64,000 nucleotides of DNA from Methanocella_A sp049676595 (GTDB taxonomy: Archaea; Halobacteriota; Methanocellia; Methanocellales; Methanocellaceae): positions 3,472,001 to 3,536,000 of the forward strand of contig NZ_CP187259.1 of the NCBI RefSeq assembly GCF_049676595.1, read 5' to 3'. Position numbers and translations under genes: made by a program. Shown here piece after piece: positions 8,487 to 17,109 of the stretch. The notes beneath the pieces are model-generated. The model saw nothing but the letters and a program-made list of their open reading frames with translations, made no database searches and was not told the DNA's origin. Position 1 is the first letter of the stretch; each line of letters opens with the position of its first letter.

Positions 8487-9578
8487 TTGTTTCCCAGTTA
8501 TTCGAAGAAAACAGAGAACAATAAGCAGGTAATCGAACAGAAGCTGCTGACTCAGAAGTTAAATCTGACGGTGGATCTGGATCGGTGTACTGGTTGCGGA
8601 GTCTGTATTGACGCCTGTCCGGAAGAGGCAGTTACCTATGGGCCGATCGGCGCTGTGAGCCGTGGCAAAGCCAAGGTCTCCAAGGTCGATGTCGACGAGA
8701 AGAAGTGCTCTTTCTGCGGCGTATGCAACATCCTTTGCCCGTTCAACGCGATTAAACTCGCAGTGGACGGCGTGAACAAGCTCCCCATTCTTGAGCAGCA
8801 GGGCTTCCCTGTCCTTGAGAAGAAGGCGAAGATCGACGACTCCAAGTGCAGCAGATGCGTCTTGTGTGAAGAGGTCTGCCCGAGGGATGCTATCAAGAGG
8901 GATGTAGCCAAGGTCGATCAGGGCCATAAGGCTGCTTCGACCATGAAGTACGCGATCGATTACAAGCTCGACGACCAGAAGTGCACGAAGTGCGGTATCT
9001 GCGCTGAGGCTTGCGACGCTTTCAAGATCGAGTACAAAGAGCCGACTCCCCTGACTGTTAAGAGGATTGGCGAGGTTAAGTTTGACGAGAAGAAGTGTGA
9101 CGCCTGCAAAGTCTGCGTAGAGATCTGTCCTGAGGACGCAATCTCGATCGAGCGCAAGATCATCGAAGAGCCCAAACTCTCGGGTAAGGTCGCTATCGAC
9201 ACTGACGAGTGCGTCACCTGCACCTGGTGTCAGGTCATCTGCCCCAAGGACGCGGCCAAGGTTGAGAAAGTCTTCGAAGGCGAGCTCACCATCAACACCG
9301 GCAACTGCCCTGCCGGCTGCTCTACTTGTGTAGATGTCTGCCCGTGCAACGCACTGTACCTGCCTATAGTTGAGGAGGCTGGTCATAAGCCCGGCAAGCT
9401 GGCGTATAACAAGGACTTCTGCATCTACTGCGGTGCCTGCATCAACGCATGTCCGGCTGACAGCACGATCACCATGAAGAGGAACAAGATCAACGTCTCG
9501 GGCGAGAAGACCAACCTGTACAACAAGATCGAGGCCAAACTCTTCGCAGAGAAGACCCCCAAGATCAAGGAGGCCTAA
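8487..9578 (+). CDS. fwdF: Polyferredoxin FwdF of formylmethanofuran dehydrogenase
   Basis: Polyferredoxin of 363 residues with eight four-cysteine motifs spread along the chain (for example CTGCGVCIDACP, CSFCGVCNILCP, CSRCVLCEEVCP, CDACKVCVEICP, CVTCTWCQVICP, CIYCGACINACP). The eight-cluster count is that of FwdF rather than the twelve-cluster MvhB. Motif four ends in Cys-Asp instead of Cys-Pro, and motif seven has a wider first gap (CPAGC). The protein is an electron wire linking Fwd to the Hdr/Mvh bifurcating complex. The start is TTG at 8487, supported by a very strong AGGAGGAGGA ribosome site six bases before it. hdrC begins 3 bp after its stop. Confidence 0.93.
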   Translation: MFPSYSKKTENNKQVIEQKLLTQKLNLTVDLDRCTGCGVCIDACPEEAVTYGPIGAVSRGKAKVSKVDVDEKKCSFCGVCNILCPFNAIKLAVDGVNKLPILEQQGFPVLEKKAKIDDSKCSRCVLCEEVCPRDAIKRDVAKVDQGHKAASTMKYAIDYKLDDQKCTKCGICAEACDAFKIEYKEPTPLTVKRIGEVKFDEKKCDACKVCVEICPEDAISIERKIIEEPKLSGKVAIDTDECVTCTWCQVICPKDAAKVEKVFEGELTINTGNCPAGCSTCVDVCPCNALYLPIVEEAGHKPGKLAYNKDFCIYCGACINACPADSTITMKRNKINVSGEKTNLYNKIEAKLFAEKTPKIKEA

Positions 9579-9580
9579 CC

Positions 9581-10123
9581 ATGACCGCATTAGAATCACA
9601 GGTAATGAACCTCAACAAAGGTTTAGTCAACTTCACTCACGACGTAGAGAAGGCTGGCGGAGAAAACATCTCTGTGTGCTACCAGTGCGGAACCTGCACC
9701 GGCAGCTGCCCCCAGGGAAGGCGCAACGCCCTCAGAACCAGGAAGATCATGAGGATGGTCGCTCTCGGCATGAAGGAACAGCTCCTCCGGGATGACAGTA
9801 TCTGGTATTGCTCGACCTGCTACACGTGTACTGACAGGTGCCCCAGACATGTCAAGCCGACTGACGTCATCATCGCCCTGAGGAACATGGCCACCAGGGA
9901 ACTCCTGGTGCCGAAGAACTTCGTGCAGAACATGACGTTCATCAGCCAGACCGGCCACGCTGTCCCGAACAACGACGCTAACAGGGCTCTGCGTGTTAAG
10001 CTCGGCCTGAAGGCGGAACCCCCAACCACGGCTTCCAACCCCGAGTACATTCCGGGCATCATGAAGATCATGGAAGCTACCGGTCTCATGGCCATCAAGG
10101 CTCAACTGGAGGCTAAGAAATGA
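9581..10123 (+). CDS. hdrC: Heterodisulfide reductase subunit C
   Basis: Iron-sulfur subunit of cytoplasmic HdrABC that passes electrons from the HdrA flavin toward the HdrB active site. Two four-cysteine motifs are present, CYQCGTCTGSCP near residue 33 and CSTCYTCTDRCP near residue 77, binding two [4Fe-4S] clusters. Length, 180 residues, is usual. The gene overlaps hdrB by four bases (ATGA), so the two are translationally coupled. Its insertion between fwdF and hdrB, inside the fwd gene group, is notable. Confidence 0.95.
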   Translation: MTALESQVMNLNKGLVNFTHDVEKAGGENISVCYQCGTCTGSCPQGRRNALRTRKIMRMVALGMKEQLLRDDSIWYCSTCYTCTDRCPRHVKPTDVIIALRNMATRELLVPKNFVQNMTFISQTGHAVPNNDANRALRVKLGLKAEPPTTASNPEYIPGIMKIMEATGLMAIKAQLEAKK

Positions 10124-11031
10124 GTCACTCAGCATCTAACAAGAACTCACTGTATTTAGGCTGCATCGCTCCGAACCGTTACCCGGGTATTGAGGCTGCA
10201 ACCCTGAAGACTGCCAAGAACCTGGGCCTGGAGTTCGCTGACCTGGTCGGCGCTTCCTGCTGTCCCGCTCCCGGCGCCTTCGGCAGCATGGATGTCCTGA
10301 CCTGGGAAGCCCTGGCTGCCAGGAACATCTGCCTGTCCGAAAAGATGGGCATGGACTGCACCGTCGTATGCAACGGGTGCTACAAGTCCCTGTACGACGT
10401 GAACGAGAAGCTGAAGGAGAACCCGGCGGAGAAGGCCAAGGTCAACGAGCTGCTGAAGCTTGCGGACATGGAGTTCCAGGGCACTATCGAGGTCAGACAC
10501 CTCGCCGAGCAGCTCTACAAGGACGTAGGGATCAAGAAGCTCAAGGACTCGGTTGTCACTCCCCTGAACGGTATCAAGGTCGGTATCCACTACGGTTGCC
10601 ACATGCTGAAGCCCAGCAGGGAAAGAAGGTTCGGCAGCCCGGCTTACTCCAGCGAAAGGCCCACTTTCCTCGATGAGATGGTCGAGGCTCTCGGCGCAAC
10701 CTCGGTAGATTACAAGGAGAAGATGATGTGCTGCGGAGCCGGCGGCGGTGTCCGTGGTTACAAGAAGGATTACGCATTGGACATGACCAACGAGAAGCTC
10801 AGGAACATGCAGGAAGTCGGCGTCGACGTCATCGTCGATGTCTGTCCGTTCTGCCACCTGCAGTTCGACCTCGGCCAGGTAGAGATCAAGGAGAAGTTCG
10901 GAGACTCTTACAACATACCAGTGCTGCATTTCTCCCAGTTGTTAGGCCTCGCCCAGGGCATGAGCCCGGAAGAGCTGGGCCTGAGCGCGCACCAGATCAA
11001 GGTTGACAAGTTACTCGACAGGATTGTGTGA
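10120..11031 (+). CDS. hdrB: Heterodisulfide reductase subunit B
   Basis: Catalytic subunit that reduces the CoM-S-S-CoB heterodisulfide. Two cysteine-rich CCG domains are visible: CCPAPGAFGS plus CNGCYKSLYD in the first half, and a HYGCHMLKPS segment plus CCGAGGGVRGYKKD and CPFCHLQFD in the second half. These bind the two non-cubane clusters that perform the reaction. Length, 303 residues, is normal. The order hdrC-hdrB with an ATGA overlap is common in methanogens, and hdrA follows after 11 bp. Confidence 0.95.
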   Translation: MSHSASNKNSLYLGCIAPNRYPGIEAATLKTAKNLGLEFADLVGASCCPAPGAFGSMDVLTWEALAARNICLSEKMGMDCTVVCNGCYKSLYDVNEKLKENPAEKAKVNELLKLADMEFQGTIEVRHLAEQLYKDVGIKKLKDSVVTPLNGIKVGIHYGCHMLKPSRERRFGSPAYSSERPTFLDEMVEALGATSVDYKEKMMCCGAGGGVRGYKKDYALDMTNEKLRNMQEVGVDVIVDVCPFCHLQFDLGQVEIKEKFGDSYNIPVLHFSQLLGLAQGMSPEELGLSAHQIKVDKLLDRIV

Positions 11032-11042
11032 GGGGATAAGAT

Positions 11043-13019
11043 ATGGCAAACGGTAAAGAAAACAGAGTAGGAGTCTTCATCTGTCACTGCGGTACTAACA
11101 TTGCCGGCACGGTTAACGTGAAGGCACTTGCAGAGTATGCAAAGACTCTCCCCGGCGTAGTCGTCGCTGACGAATACCCGTACATGTGCTCGACCCCCGG
11201 TCAGGAAAAGATCAAGGTCGCAGTCAAGGAACAGCAGCTGGACGCCATCGTAGTGGCAGCATGCACTCCGCGTCTGCATGAGCCGACTTTCAGGAAGGCT
11301 ACCGAGCTGGCTGGCTTGAACCCGTTCGTGTTCGAGATGGCTAACATTCGTGAGCAGTCCTCGTGGATCCACATGAAGGAACCCGAGAGGGCAACCGAGA
11401 AGGCCAAGGACATCGTCCGCATGGCAGTCGCAAAGGCCAAGCTGCTCGAGCCGCTCGAGCAGAAGTCCGTGCCCTGCGAAAAGACCGCAATGGTCATCGG
11501 CGCAGGCGTAGGCGGCATCGAAGCCGCAATGAAGCTCGCAGACTCGGGCATCACCACCTACCTCGTAGAGAAGGAGCCCACCATCGGCGGCTACATGTCT
11601 AAGCTGGACAAGACGTTCCCGACCCTCGACTGCTCCCAGTGTATTCTGTCCCCGAAGATGGCAGAAGTCGGCAGGCACCCCAACATCAAGCTGATGACCT
11701 ACGCTGAGGTCGCCAACGTCGACGGTTACATCGGTAACTTCAACGTCACTGTCAGGAAGAAGGCGAGAGGCGTTATCGAGGATGCCTGCAACGGCTGCGG
11801 CGACTGCGCAACAGTATGCCCGGTCACCAGGCCCAACGAGTTCGATGTCGGCATGGGCCCGAGGAAGGCCATCTACATCTGCCACGCGCAGGTAGTACCC
11901 CTCAAGTTCACCGTCGACTTTGACAGCTGCGTAAAGTGCGAGCTGTGCGTCAAGAAGTGCGGCGACAAGAAGGCCATCGACCTTGAGATGAAAGACTCGT
12001 TCGTCGAGATCAAGGTCGGCTCCATCATCGTGGCAACCGGCTTCGACCTCTATGAAATTGAGAAGAAAGAGGAGTGGGGTTACGGCGTATACGACAACGT
12101 CATCACCGGTATCCACTTCGAGAGGCTCATCAACGCGGCAGGTCCGACCGGCGGCAAGCTGATCAGGCCGTCCGACGGCCAGAAGCCCCACAACGTAGGC
12201 TTCGTGCTCTGCGCCGGATCGAGAGACAAGGACGCCCAGCAGTACTGCTCCAGAGTATGCTGCATGTACTCGCTCAAGCACGCCCACCAGATCATGGAAA
12301 AGATGCCCGGTGTAGTACCTTACCTGTTCTACATGGACATCAGGTCGTTCGGTAAGGCGTACGAAGAGTTCTATTACAGGATCTCTGACGAAGGCGCCAA
12401 GTTCATCAGGGGCAGGGTCGCCAAGATCCAGGAGCTCCCGAACAAGAACCTCCTGGTCCAGGCAGAAGACACGCTGCTCGGCACCCCGATCAACGTAGAA
12501 CTCGAAATGGTCGTCCTCGCCTCAGCCATCGTACCCAAGAAGACCACCGAAGAGCTCAGGAACAAGCTCATCATCTCGAGGAGCGCAGACCAGTTCCTGC
12601 TTGAGGCTCACCCCAAGCTGAACCCGTTCTCGACCTCGACCGACGGTATCTTCCTCGCAGGCTGCTGCCAGGGACCGAAAGACATCCCCGACACAGTAGC
12701 CCAGGCAGCCGGCGCGGCTGCAGCAGCGGCAGTACCCATCAACCAGGGCAAAGTCATGCTCGAGCCGATCGCAGGCAAAGTCGACGATGCACTCTGCTCC
12801 GGCTGCGGTGTATGCGCAGGCCTCTGCCCGTACAAGGCCATCACCATGGTCGACATTGAGGGAGACAAGAGGAAGGCTAACCTGAACGATGCAATGTGTA
12901 AGGGATGCGGCACCTGCGGTGGAGCATGCCCGGCCAAGGCAATCAGGATGCAGCACTTCACCAACCCCCAGATCAGAGCGCAGATAGCTGCATTATTCAC
13001 TCCTGCAGGCGGTGTCTAA
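11043..13019 (+). CDS. hdrA: Heterodisulfide reductase subunit A (flavin-based electron-bifurcating)
   Basis: Central flavoprotein where electrons from H2 are split between the heterodisulfide and ferredoxin. Seen: an N-terminal domain with GVFICHCGTNIAG; a Rossmann FAD motif VIGAGVGGIEAA near residue 155; LDCSQCILSPKM near residue 195; an inserted ferredoxin-like segment with CNGCGDCATVCP and CVKCELCVKKC (about residues 250-310); and a C-terminal two-cluster ferredoxin domain (CSGCGVCAGLCP and CKGCGTCGGACP, about residues 580-635). Length, 658 residues, is typical of standalone HdrA. No in-frame TGA indicates selenocysteine. mvhD starts immediately downstream and docks the hydrogenase to this subunit. 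Confidence 0.96.
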   Translation: MANGKENRVGVFICHCGTNIAGTVNVKALAEYAKTLPGVVVADEYPYMCSTPGQEKIKVAVKEQQLDAIVVAACTPRLHEPTFRKATELAGLNPFVFEMANIREQSSWIHMKEPERATEKAKDIVRMAVAKAKLLEPLEQKSVPCEKTAMVIGAGVGGIEAAMKLADSGITTYLVEKEPTIGGYMSKLDKTFPTLDCSQCILSPKMAEVGRHPNIKLMTYAEVANVDGYIGNFNVTVRKKARGVIEDACNGCGDCATVCPVTRPNEFDVGMGPRKAIYICHAQVVPLKFTVDFDSCVKCELCVKKCGDKKAIDLEMKDSFVEIKVGSIIVATGFDLYEIEKKEEWGYGVYDNVITGIHFERLINAAGPTGGKLIRPSDGQKPHNVGFVLCAGSRDKDAQQYCSRVCCMYSLKHAHQIMEKMPGVVPYLFYMDIRSFGKAYEEFYYRISDEGAKFIRGRVAKIQELPNKNLLVQAEDTLLGTPINVELEMVVLASAIVPKKTTEELRNKLIISRSADQFLLEAHPKLNPFSTSTDGIFLAGCCQGPKDIPDTVAQAAGAAAAAAVPINQGKVMLEPIAGKVDDALCSGCGVCAGLCPYKAITMVDIEGDKRKANLNDAMCKGCGTCGGACPAKAIRMQHFTNPQIRAQIAALFTPAGGV

Positions 13020-13020
13020 A

Positions 13021-13542
13021 ATGGCTGACGAATTTGAACCAAAAATCCTCGGTATCCTGTGCAACTGGTGTACCTACGCAGGCGCAGACCTCGCAGGTGT
13101 ATCCAGGGCCCAGTATCCCCCCAACGTCCGTGTCGTCCGTATCATGTGTACTGGACGTGTTGACCCGGCTTTCATCATGGAGGCTTTCAGCCTTGGCGCA
13201 GATGCGGTCCTCGTATCTGGCTGCCACATCGGCGACTGCCACTACATAGCTGGAAATTACAAGGCGAGGCGCCGTATCGCCCTGACCAGAAAGGTCATGG
13301 AAGAGATGGGCCTGGACGGAAAGAGGCTCAAGATGACCTTCGTCTCGGCATCCGAAGGTGCCCTGTGGGCAGAAGTCGTTAAGAACATGGTTAACGACAT
13401 CAAGAAGCTCGGACCGAGCCCTGTCCAGAAGAAAGTCGCCGCCGCAGCCCACGGTGCTGCAGCAGCAGACGATGACCTCGCTGAACTCTCGAAGATAAGC
13501 GCTGGCAAGAAAGTCGAAGCGGCCCCGTTACAGAAACAGTAA
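13021..13542 (+). CDS. mvhD: F420-nonreducing hydrogenase iron-sulfur subunit MvhD
   Basis: Adapter subunit with a [2Fe-2S] cluster that carries electrons from MvhAG into HdrA. Conserved cysteine features are visible: ILCNWCTYAGADLAG near the N terminus, RIMCTGRVDP, and the VSGCHIGDCHYIAGN segment near residue 70. The ATG at 13021 (173 residues) directly after the hdrA stop is preferred to a GTG nine bases upstream, because the MADEFEPKI start matches family proteins as I recall them. The C terminus carries an Ala/Lys-rich tail. The gene is separated from mvhAG by the whole divergent operon, but it sits next to its physical partner hdrA. Confidence 0.94.
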   Translation: MADEFEPKILGILCNWCTYAGADLAGVSRAQYPPNVRVVRIMCTGRVDPAFIMEAFSLGADAVLVSGCHIGDCHYIAGNYKARRRIALTRKVMEEMGLDGKRLKMTFVSASEGALWAEVVKNMVNDIKKLGPSPVQKKVAAAAHGAAAADDDLAELSKISAGKKVEAAPLQKQ

Positions 13543-13565
13543 CACGGGCATAAGGAGACCCGAAG

Positions 13566-13979
13566 ATGACTAACTCGATAGAAGTTAACCTTATTTCAGG
13601 CCGGACCGTCTGGCAGGGCGTGGCAATCGAAGGCCACAAGCATGACGACGGTTACATCAAGGCTTGTGGAATATGCGAGCTCGATGTCGCTGACATGAAG
13701 AAGCTCCACGTGTTCCCGGGCCAGACCGTAAAGGTATCATCCGCTTACGGTAATGTAATCGTCCGGGCGGTCAAGGCAACCCAGGGTCCGCACCCTGGGC
13801 TGGCCTTTATTCCCATGGGGCCGTGGGCAAACCAGGTCATCAGTACCGAGATGTACTCGACCGGCATGCCCAGCTTCAAGGGAGTCCAGGTCACGATCGA
13901 GCCAGCGCCCGGCGAGACAGTCGAGAACGGCATAAAGCTGCTCCAGAGAACCACTTTAAACCTCAAGCAGGAGGCCTAA
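13566..13979 (+). CDS. fwdD: Formylmethanofuran dehydrogenase subunit D (molybdopterin-dinucleotide binding)
   Basis: This 137-residue protein is the detached C-terminal molybdopterin-dinucleotide-binding domain that completes the FwdB active site. The ISGRTVWQG start, the LHVFPGQTVKVSS strand-turn and the GPHPGLAFIPMGPWANQV segment are the usual FwdD/FmdD features. It follows mvhD by 23 bp with a GGAG-type ribosome site and precedes fwdB by 2 bp, so it is part of the same transcript. Whether the metal is tungsten or molybdenum cannot be decided here. Confidence 0.93.
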   Translation: MTNSIEVNLISGRTVWQGVAIEGHKHDDGYIKACGICELDVADMKKLHVFPGQTVKVSSAYGNVIVRAVKATQGPHPGLAFIPMGPWANQVISTEMYSTGMPSFKGVQVTIEPAPGETVENGIKLLQRTTLNLKQEA

Positions 13980-13981
13980 AC

Positions 13982-15343
13982 ATGATGGAATCCAAGACCC
14001 AGGCGACCACCGAGTCGAAGAACCTGAAGGTAGTCACGGATGTTGTTTGCCCCTTCTGCGGCACGTTGTGCGATGATATCAAAGTGATTATGGACGGCAA
14101 CCGTGTCGTCGACACGCTCAACGCCTGCGTGATTGGCAACGAGAAGTTCAAGTCTGCCCAGGCAGGCCACAGGATTCACGCTCCCATGGAGAGGGAAGAG
14201 AACTCCGCAGAGTTCGCCCCCGTATCCTACGATTACGCGATCGAGAGGGCAGCCCAGATCCTGGCGAACGCGAAGAGGCCGTTAATGTACGGCTGGTCCT
14301 CCACCTCCTGCGAAGCACAGGCGGTAGGCAACGAACTCGCAGAAGTATGCGGCGCAGTCACTGACAACACCGCATCCGTCTGCCACGGTCCTTCCATCCT
14401 GGCTATCCAGACTGTGGGCGCACCGTGCTGCACGCTCGGCGAAGTCAAGAACAGGGCAGACCTCATCATCTACTGGGGCTGCAACCCGGTTCACGCCCAC
14501 CCGAGACACATGAGCAGGTACTCCACCTACCCGAGAGGCTTCTTCACAGAGAGAGGCTTCAAGGACAGGACCATGGTTGTCGTCGACCCCAGGCCGACTG
14601 ACACTGCGAAGCAGGCAGACATTCACGTCCAGGTCGAACAGGGCAAGGACTACGAGCTTCTGGACGCCCTCAGGACCGCCATCCGCGGCGAGGACATCCC
14701 CGACGTGGTAGGCGGCGTCAAGAAAGAGGACATCAAGGCACTGGGAGACCTGTGCAAGTCCAAGAAGTTCGGCGTCTTGTTCTTCGGTATGGGTGTCACC
14801 CAGACCATCGGCAAACACAGGAACATCGACATTGCGATTTCCTTCGTAGCCGACATGAACAAGTACACCAAGTTCACCCTCATCGCCATGAGAGGCCACT
14901 ACAATGTGACTGGCAGCGGCCAGGTCATGTCGTGGCAGAGCGGCTTCCCGTTCTGCATGGACTTCTCCAGGGGCTACCCGAGGTACAACCCCGGCGAGAC
15001 CGCGGCGAACGACATGCTCCAGAGGAGGGAATGCGACGCAGCACTGGTGATCGCTTCCGACCCCGGCGCACACTTCCCGGTATCGTCCATGAAGTACTAC
15101 GCCCAGATCCCGACCATCTGCATCGACCCCCACGAGACCCCGACGACCGGCGTCAGCAAGATCGTCATGCCGTCGACTATCGTAGGTGTCGAGGAGGAAG
15201 GCAACGCTTATCGTATGGATAACGTGCCCATCCGCTGCAGAAAGGTCTGCGACGCTCCGGAAGGCATTCTCTCCGACAGGGAAATCCTGGAGAGAATCCT
15301 GGTGAGAGTCAAAGAGATCAAGGCAGAGAAGAAAGGACAGTGA
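13982..15343 (+). CDS. fwdB: Formylmethanofuran dehydrogenase subunit B (catalytic W/Mo subunit)
   Basis: Catalytic subunit related to formate dehydrogenase; it reduces CO2 to formate on a tungsto- or molybdopterin before the formate reaches FwdA. The N terminus holds a [4Fe-4S] site, CPFCGTLCDD followed by Cys49. The DNTASVCHGPS segment places a cysteine near residue 134 as the likely metal ligand, so this is a cysteine rather than a selenocysteine enzyme. The ATG at 13982 has a GGAGG site seven bases upstream; a longer frame reaching back to 13823 merely overlaps fwdD. Length, about 453 residues, is normal. fwdA follows after 12 bp. Confidence 0.95.
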   Translation: MMESKTQATTESKNLKVVTDVVCPFCGTLCDDIKVIMDGNRVVDTLNACVIGNEKFKSAQAGHRIHAPMEREENSAEFAPVSYDYAIERAAQILANAKRPLMYGWSSTSCEAQAVGNELAEVCGAVTDNTASVCHGPSILAIQTVGAPCCTLGEVKNRADLIIYWGCNPVHAHPRHMSRYSTYPRGFFTERGFKDRTMVVVDPRPTDTAKQADIHVQVEQGKDYELLDALRTAIRGEDIPDVVGGVKKEDIKALGDLCKSKKFGVLFFGMGVTQTIGKHRNIDIAISFVADMNKYTKFTLIAMRGHYNVTGSGQVMSWQSGFPFCMDFSRGYPRYNPGETAANDMLQRRECDAALVIASDPGAHFPVSSMKYYAQIPTICIDPHETPTTGVSKIVMPSTIVGVEEEGNAYRMDNVPIRCRKVCDAPEGILSDREILERILVRVKEIKAEKKGQ

Positions 15344-15355
15344 GAGGTATAGATC

Positions 15356-17107
15356 ATGTCTGCAAAGCCACTGAAAATTCAAAATGAGGTACTCATCAAG
15401 AACGGGTTTGTTTATGACCCGTTAAATGGCGTTAAGGGCGATGTCAAGGATATCGCTATCCAGAACGGCAAGATCGTTGAGCCCTCCAAGCTGTCCACCA
15501 AGGCGAAGGTTATCGATGCTAAGGGCAAAGTTGTTATGCCCGGCGGTGTCGACATCCACACCCACGTAGCAGGCCCCAAGGTCAACGTGGGCAGGATGTA
15601 CCGGCCCGAGGACAAGCTCCACGACACCATGGAGCACCGGACGGACATGCTCAGGGCAGGCGGAGGCTTTTCCGTCCCGAGCACTTTCGTTACCGCGTAC
15701 AGGTACGCCAAGCTCGGCTACACCTTCGTCAATGAAGCGGCTATGCCGCCTCTTCTGGCAAGGCACACCCACGAGGAAATGCACGACACCCCGATCCTGG
15801 ACCAGTCGGCCTTCACGCTGCTGGGCAACAACTGGCTCGTGATGGAATACATCAAGAAGAACCAGAAAGAAAACCTGGACGCATATGTCGCGTGGATCCT
15901 CAAGGCAACCAAGGGCAGCGCCATCAAGATCGTCAACCCCGGCGGAACGGAAGCCTGGGGCTGGGGTAAGAACTGCACGGACATCGACGACCCCGTACCG
16001 TACTTCGAGGTTACTCCGAAGGACATTATCCAGGGCCTGTGCGAGACCAACGAAAGGCTGGGACTCCCGCACTCGATTCACCTGCACGGCAACAACCTCG
16101 GCCACCCCGGCAACTACACCACCACGCTCAAGACTCTGGCCCTGACCGAAAATATCAAGACCAACAAGAAGTCCGGCAGGAACCAGAACGTCCACTTAAC
16201 TCACGCCCAGTTCAACTCCTACGGCGGAACGGCGTGGAAGGACTTCGTGTCCAAGGCTGACGAGATCGCCAACTACGTGAACACTCACGACCACCTGACC
16301 ATCGACGTAGGCTTCGTCACCTTAGACGAGACCACCACGATGACCGCAGACGGCCCGTTCGAGTTCACGCTGCACTCGACCAACCACCTGAAGTGGGCCA
16401 ACGTAGACGTAGAGCTGGAAACCGGCTCCGGCGTAGTGCCGTTCATCTACGACCCGAAGAACCACGTCTTCGGCATCCAGTGGGCAACCGGCTTAGAGCT
16501 CGGCCTGCTCGTCAAGGACCCGATGAAGTGCTTCCTGACCACGGACCACCCCAACGCAGGTCCGTTCACCAGGTACCCGATTGTAGCAAGCTGGCTCATG
16601 AGCAAGAAGGCCAGGGACGCCAAGCTCGCAACCCTCCACAAGTGGGTTGGAGAGAGGACCCAGATCAAGGACATCGACAGGGAACTGAGCCTCTACGAGT
16701 TCACCCAGATGACCAGGGCAGGCCCGGCAAAGTCGCTCGGCATGTCCAGGAACAAGGGCCACCTCGGCATAGGCGCAGACGGCGACGTCACGATCTACGA
16801 CCTGAACCCGAAGACGACAGACATCGGCCAGCAGCCAGAAGTCCTCGTCAAGGCGCTCGAAGCGGCGGCATACACCATCAAGGCTGGCGACATCGTCGTC
16901 AAGGATGGCGAAGTCGTGTCGGTTGACGCTCCGAAGTACACCATCTGGTCGGATGCGGATGGCTTCAATAATAAGGAAGTCATGAATGATATCGTGGAGA
17001 AGTTCCTGAAGTACTACTCGGTCACCTTGAATAATTACCCGGTGCAGGATGTTTATGCTCCGCATCAGCAGGTTATTAAGGCGGGGCCGTTGGCAGGGGG
17101 CAACTAA
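15356..17107 (+). CDS. fwdA: Formylmethanofuran dehydrogenase subunit A (amidohydrolase)
   Basis: Subunit that condenses formate with methanofuran at a binuclear metal centre. It belongs to the amidohydrolase superfamily: GGVDIHTHVAGP (His68 and His70) supplies two metal ligands, the AIKIVNPGG segment near residue 191 contains the probable carboxylated lysine, SIHLHGNNLGHPGN near residue 240 gives further histidines, and LTTDHPNAGPF near residue 390 holds the catalytic aspartate. The C-terminal part returns to the small beta domain (GHLGIGADGDVTIYD). Length, 583 residues, is typical. fwdC begins 2 bp downstream. Confidence 0.95.
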   Translation: MSAKPLKIQNEVLIKNGFVYDPLNGVKGDVKDIAIQNGKIVEPSKLSTKAKVIDAKGKVVMPGGVDIHTHVAGPKVNVGRMYRPEDKLHDTMEHRTDMLRAGGGFSVPSTFVTAYRYAKLGYTFVNEAAMPPLLARHTHEEMHDTPILDQSAFTLLGNNWLVMEYIKKNQKENLDAYVAWILKATKGSAIKIVNPGGTEAWGWGKNCTDIDDPVPYFEVTPKDIIQGLCETNERLGLPHSIHLHGNNLGHPGNYTTTLKTLALTENIKTNKKSGRNQNVHLTHAQFNSYGGTAWKDFVSKADEIANYVNTHDHLTIDVGFVTLDETTTMTADGPFEFTLHSTNHLKWANVDVELETGSGVVPFIYDPKNHVFGIQWATGLELGLLVKDPMKCFLTTDHPNAGPFTRYPIVASWLMSKKARDAKLATLHKWVGERTQIKDIDRELSLYEFTQMTRAGPAKSLGMSRNKGHLGIGADGDVTIYDLNPKTTDIGQQPEVLVKALEAAAYTIKAGDIVVKDGEVVSVDAPKYTIWSDADGFNNKEVMNDIVEKFLKYYSVTLNNYPVQDVYAPHQQVIKAGPLAGGN

Positions 17108-17109
17108 TC

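Noticed and set aside
13982..15343. Selenocysteine form of FwdB or HdrA
   Set aside because: No in-frame TGA is present in either gene; a cysteine occupies the expected position in FwdB.
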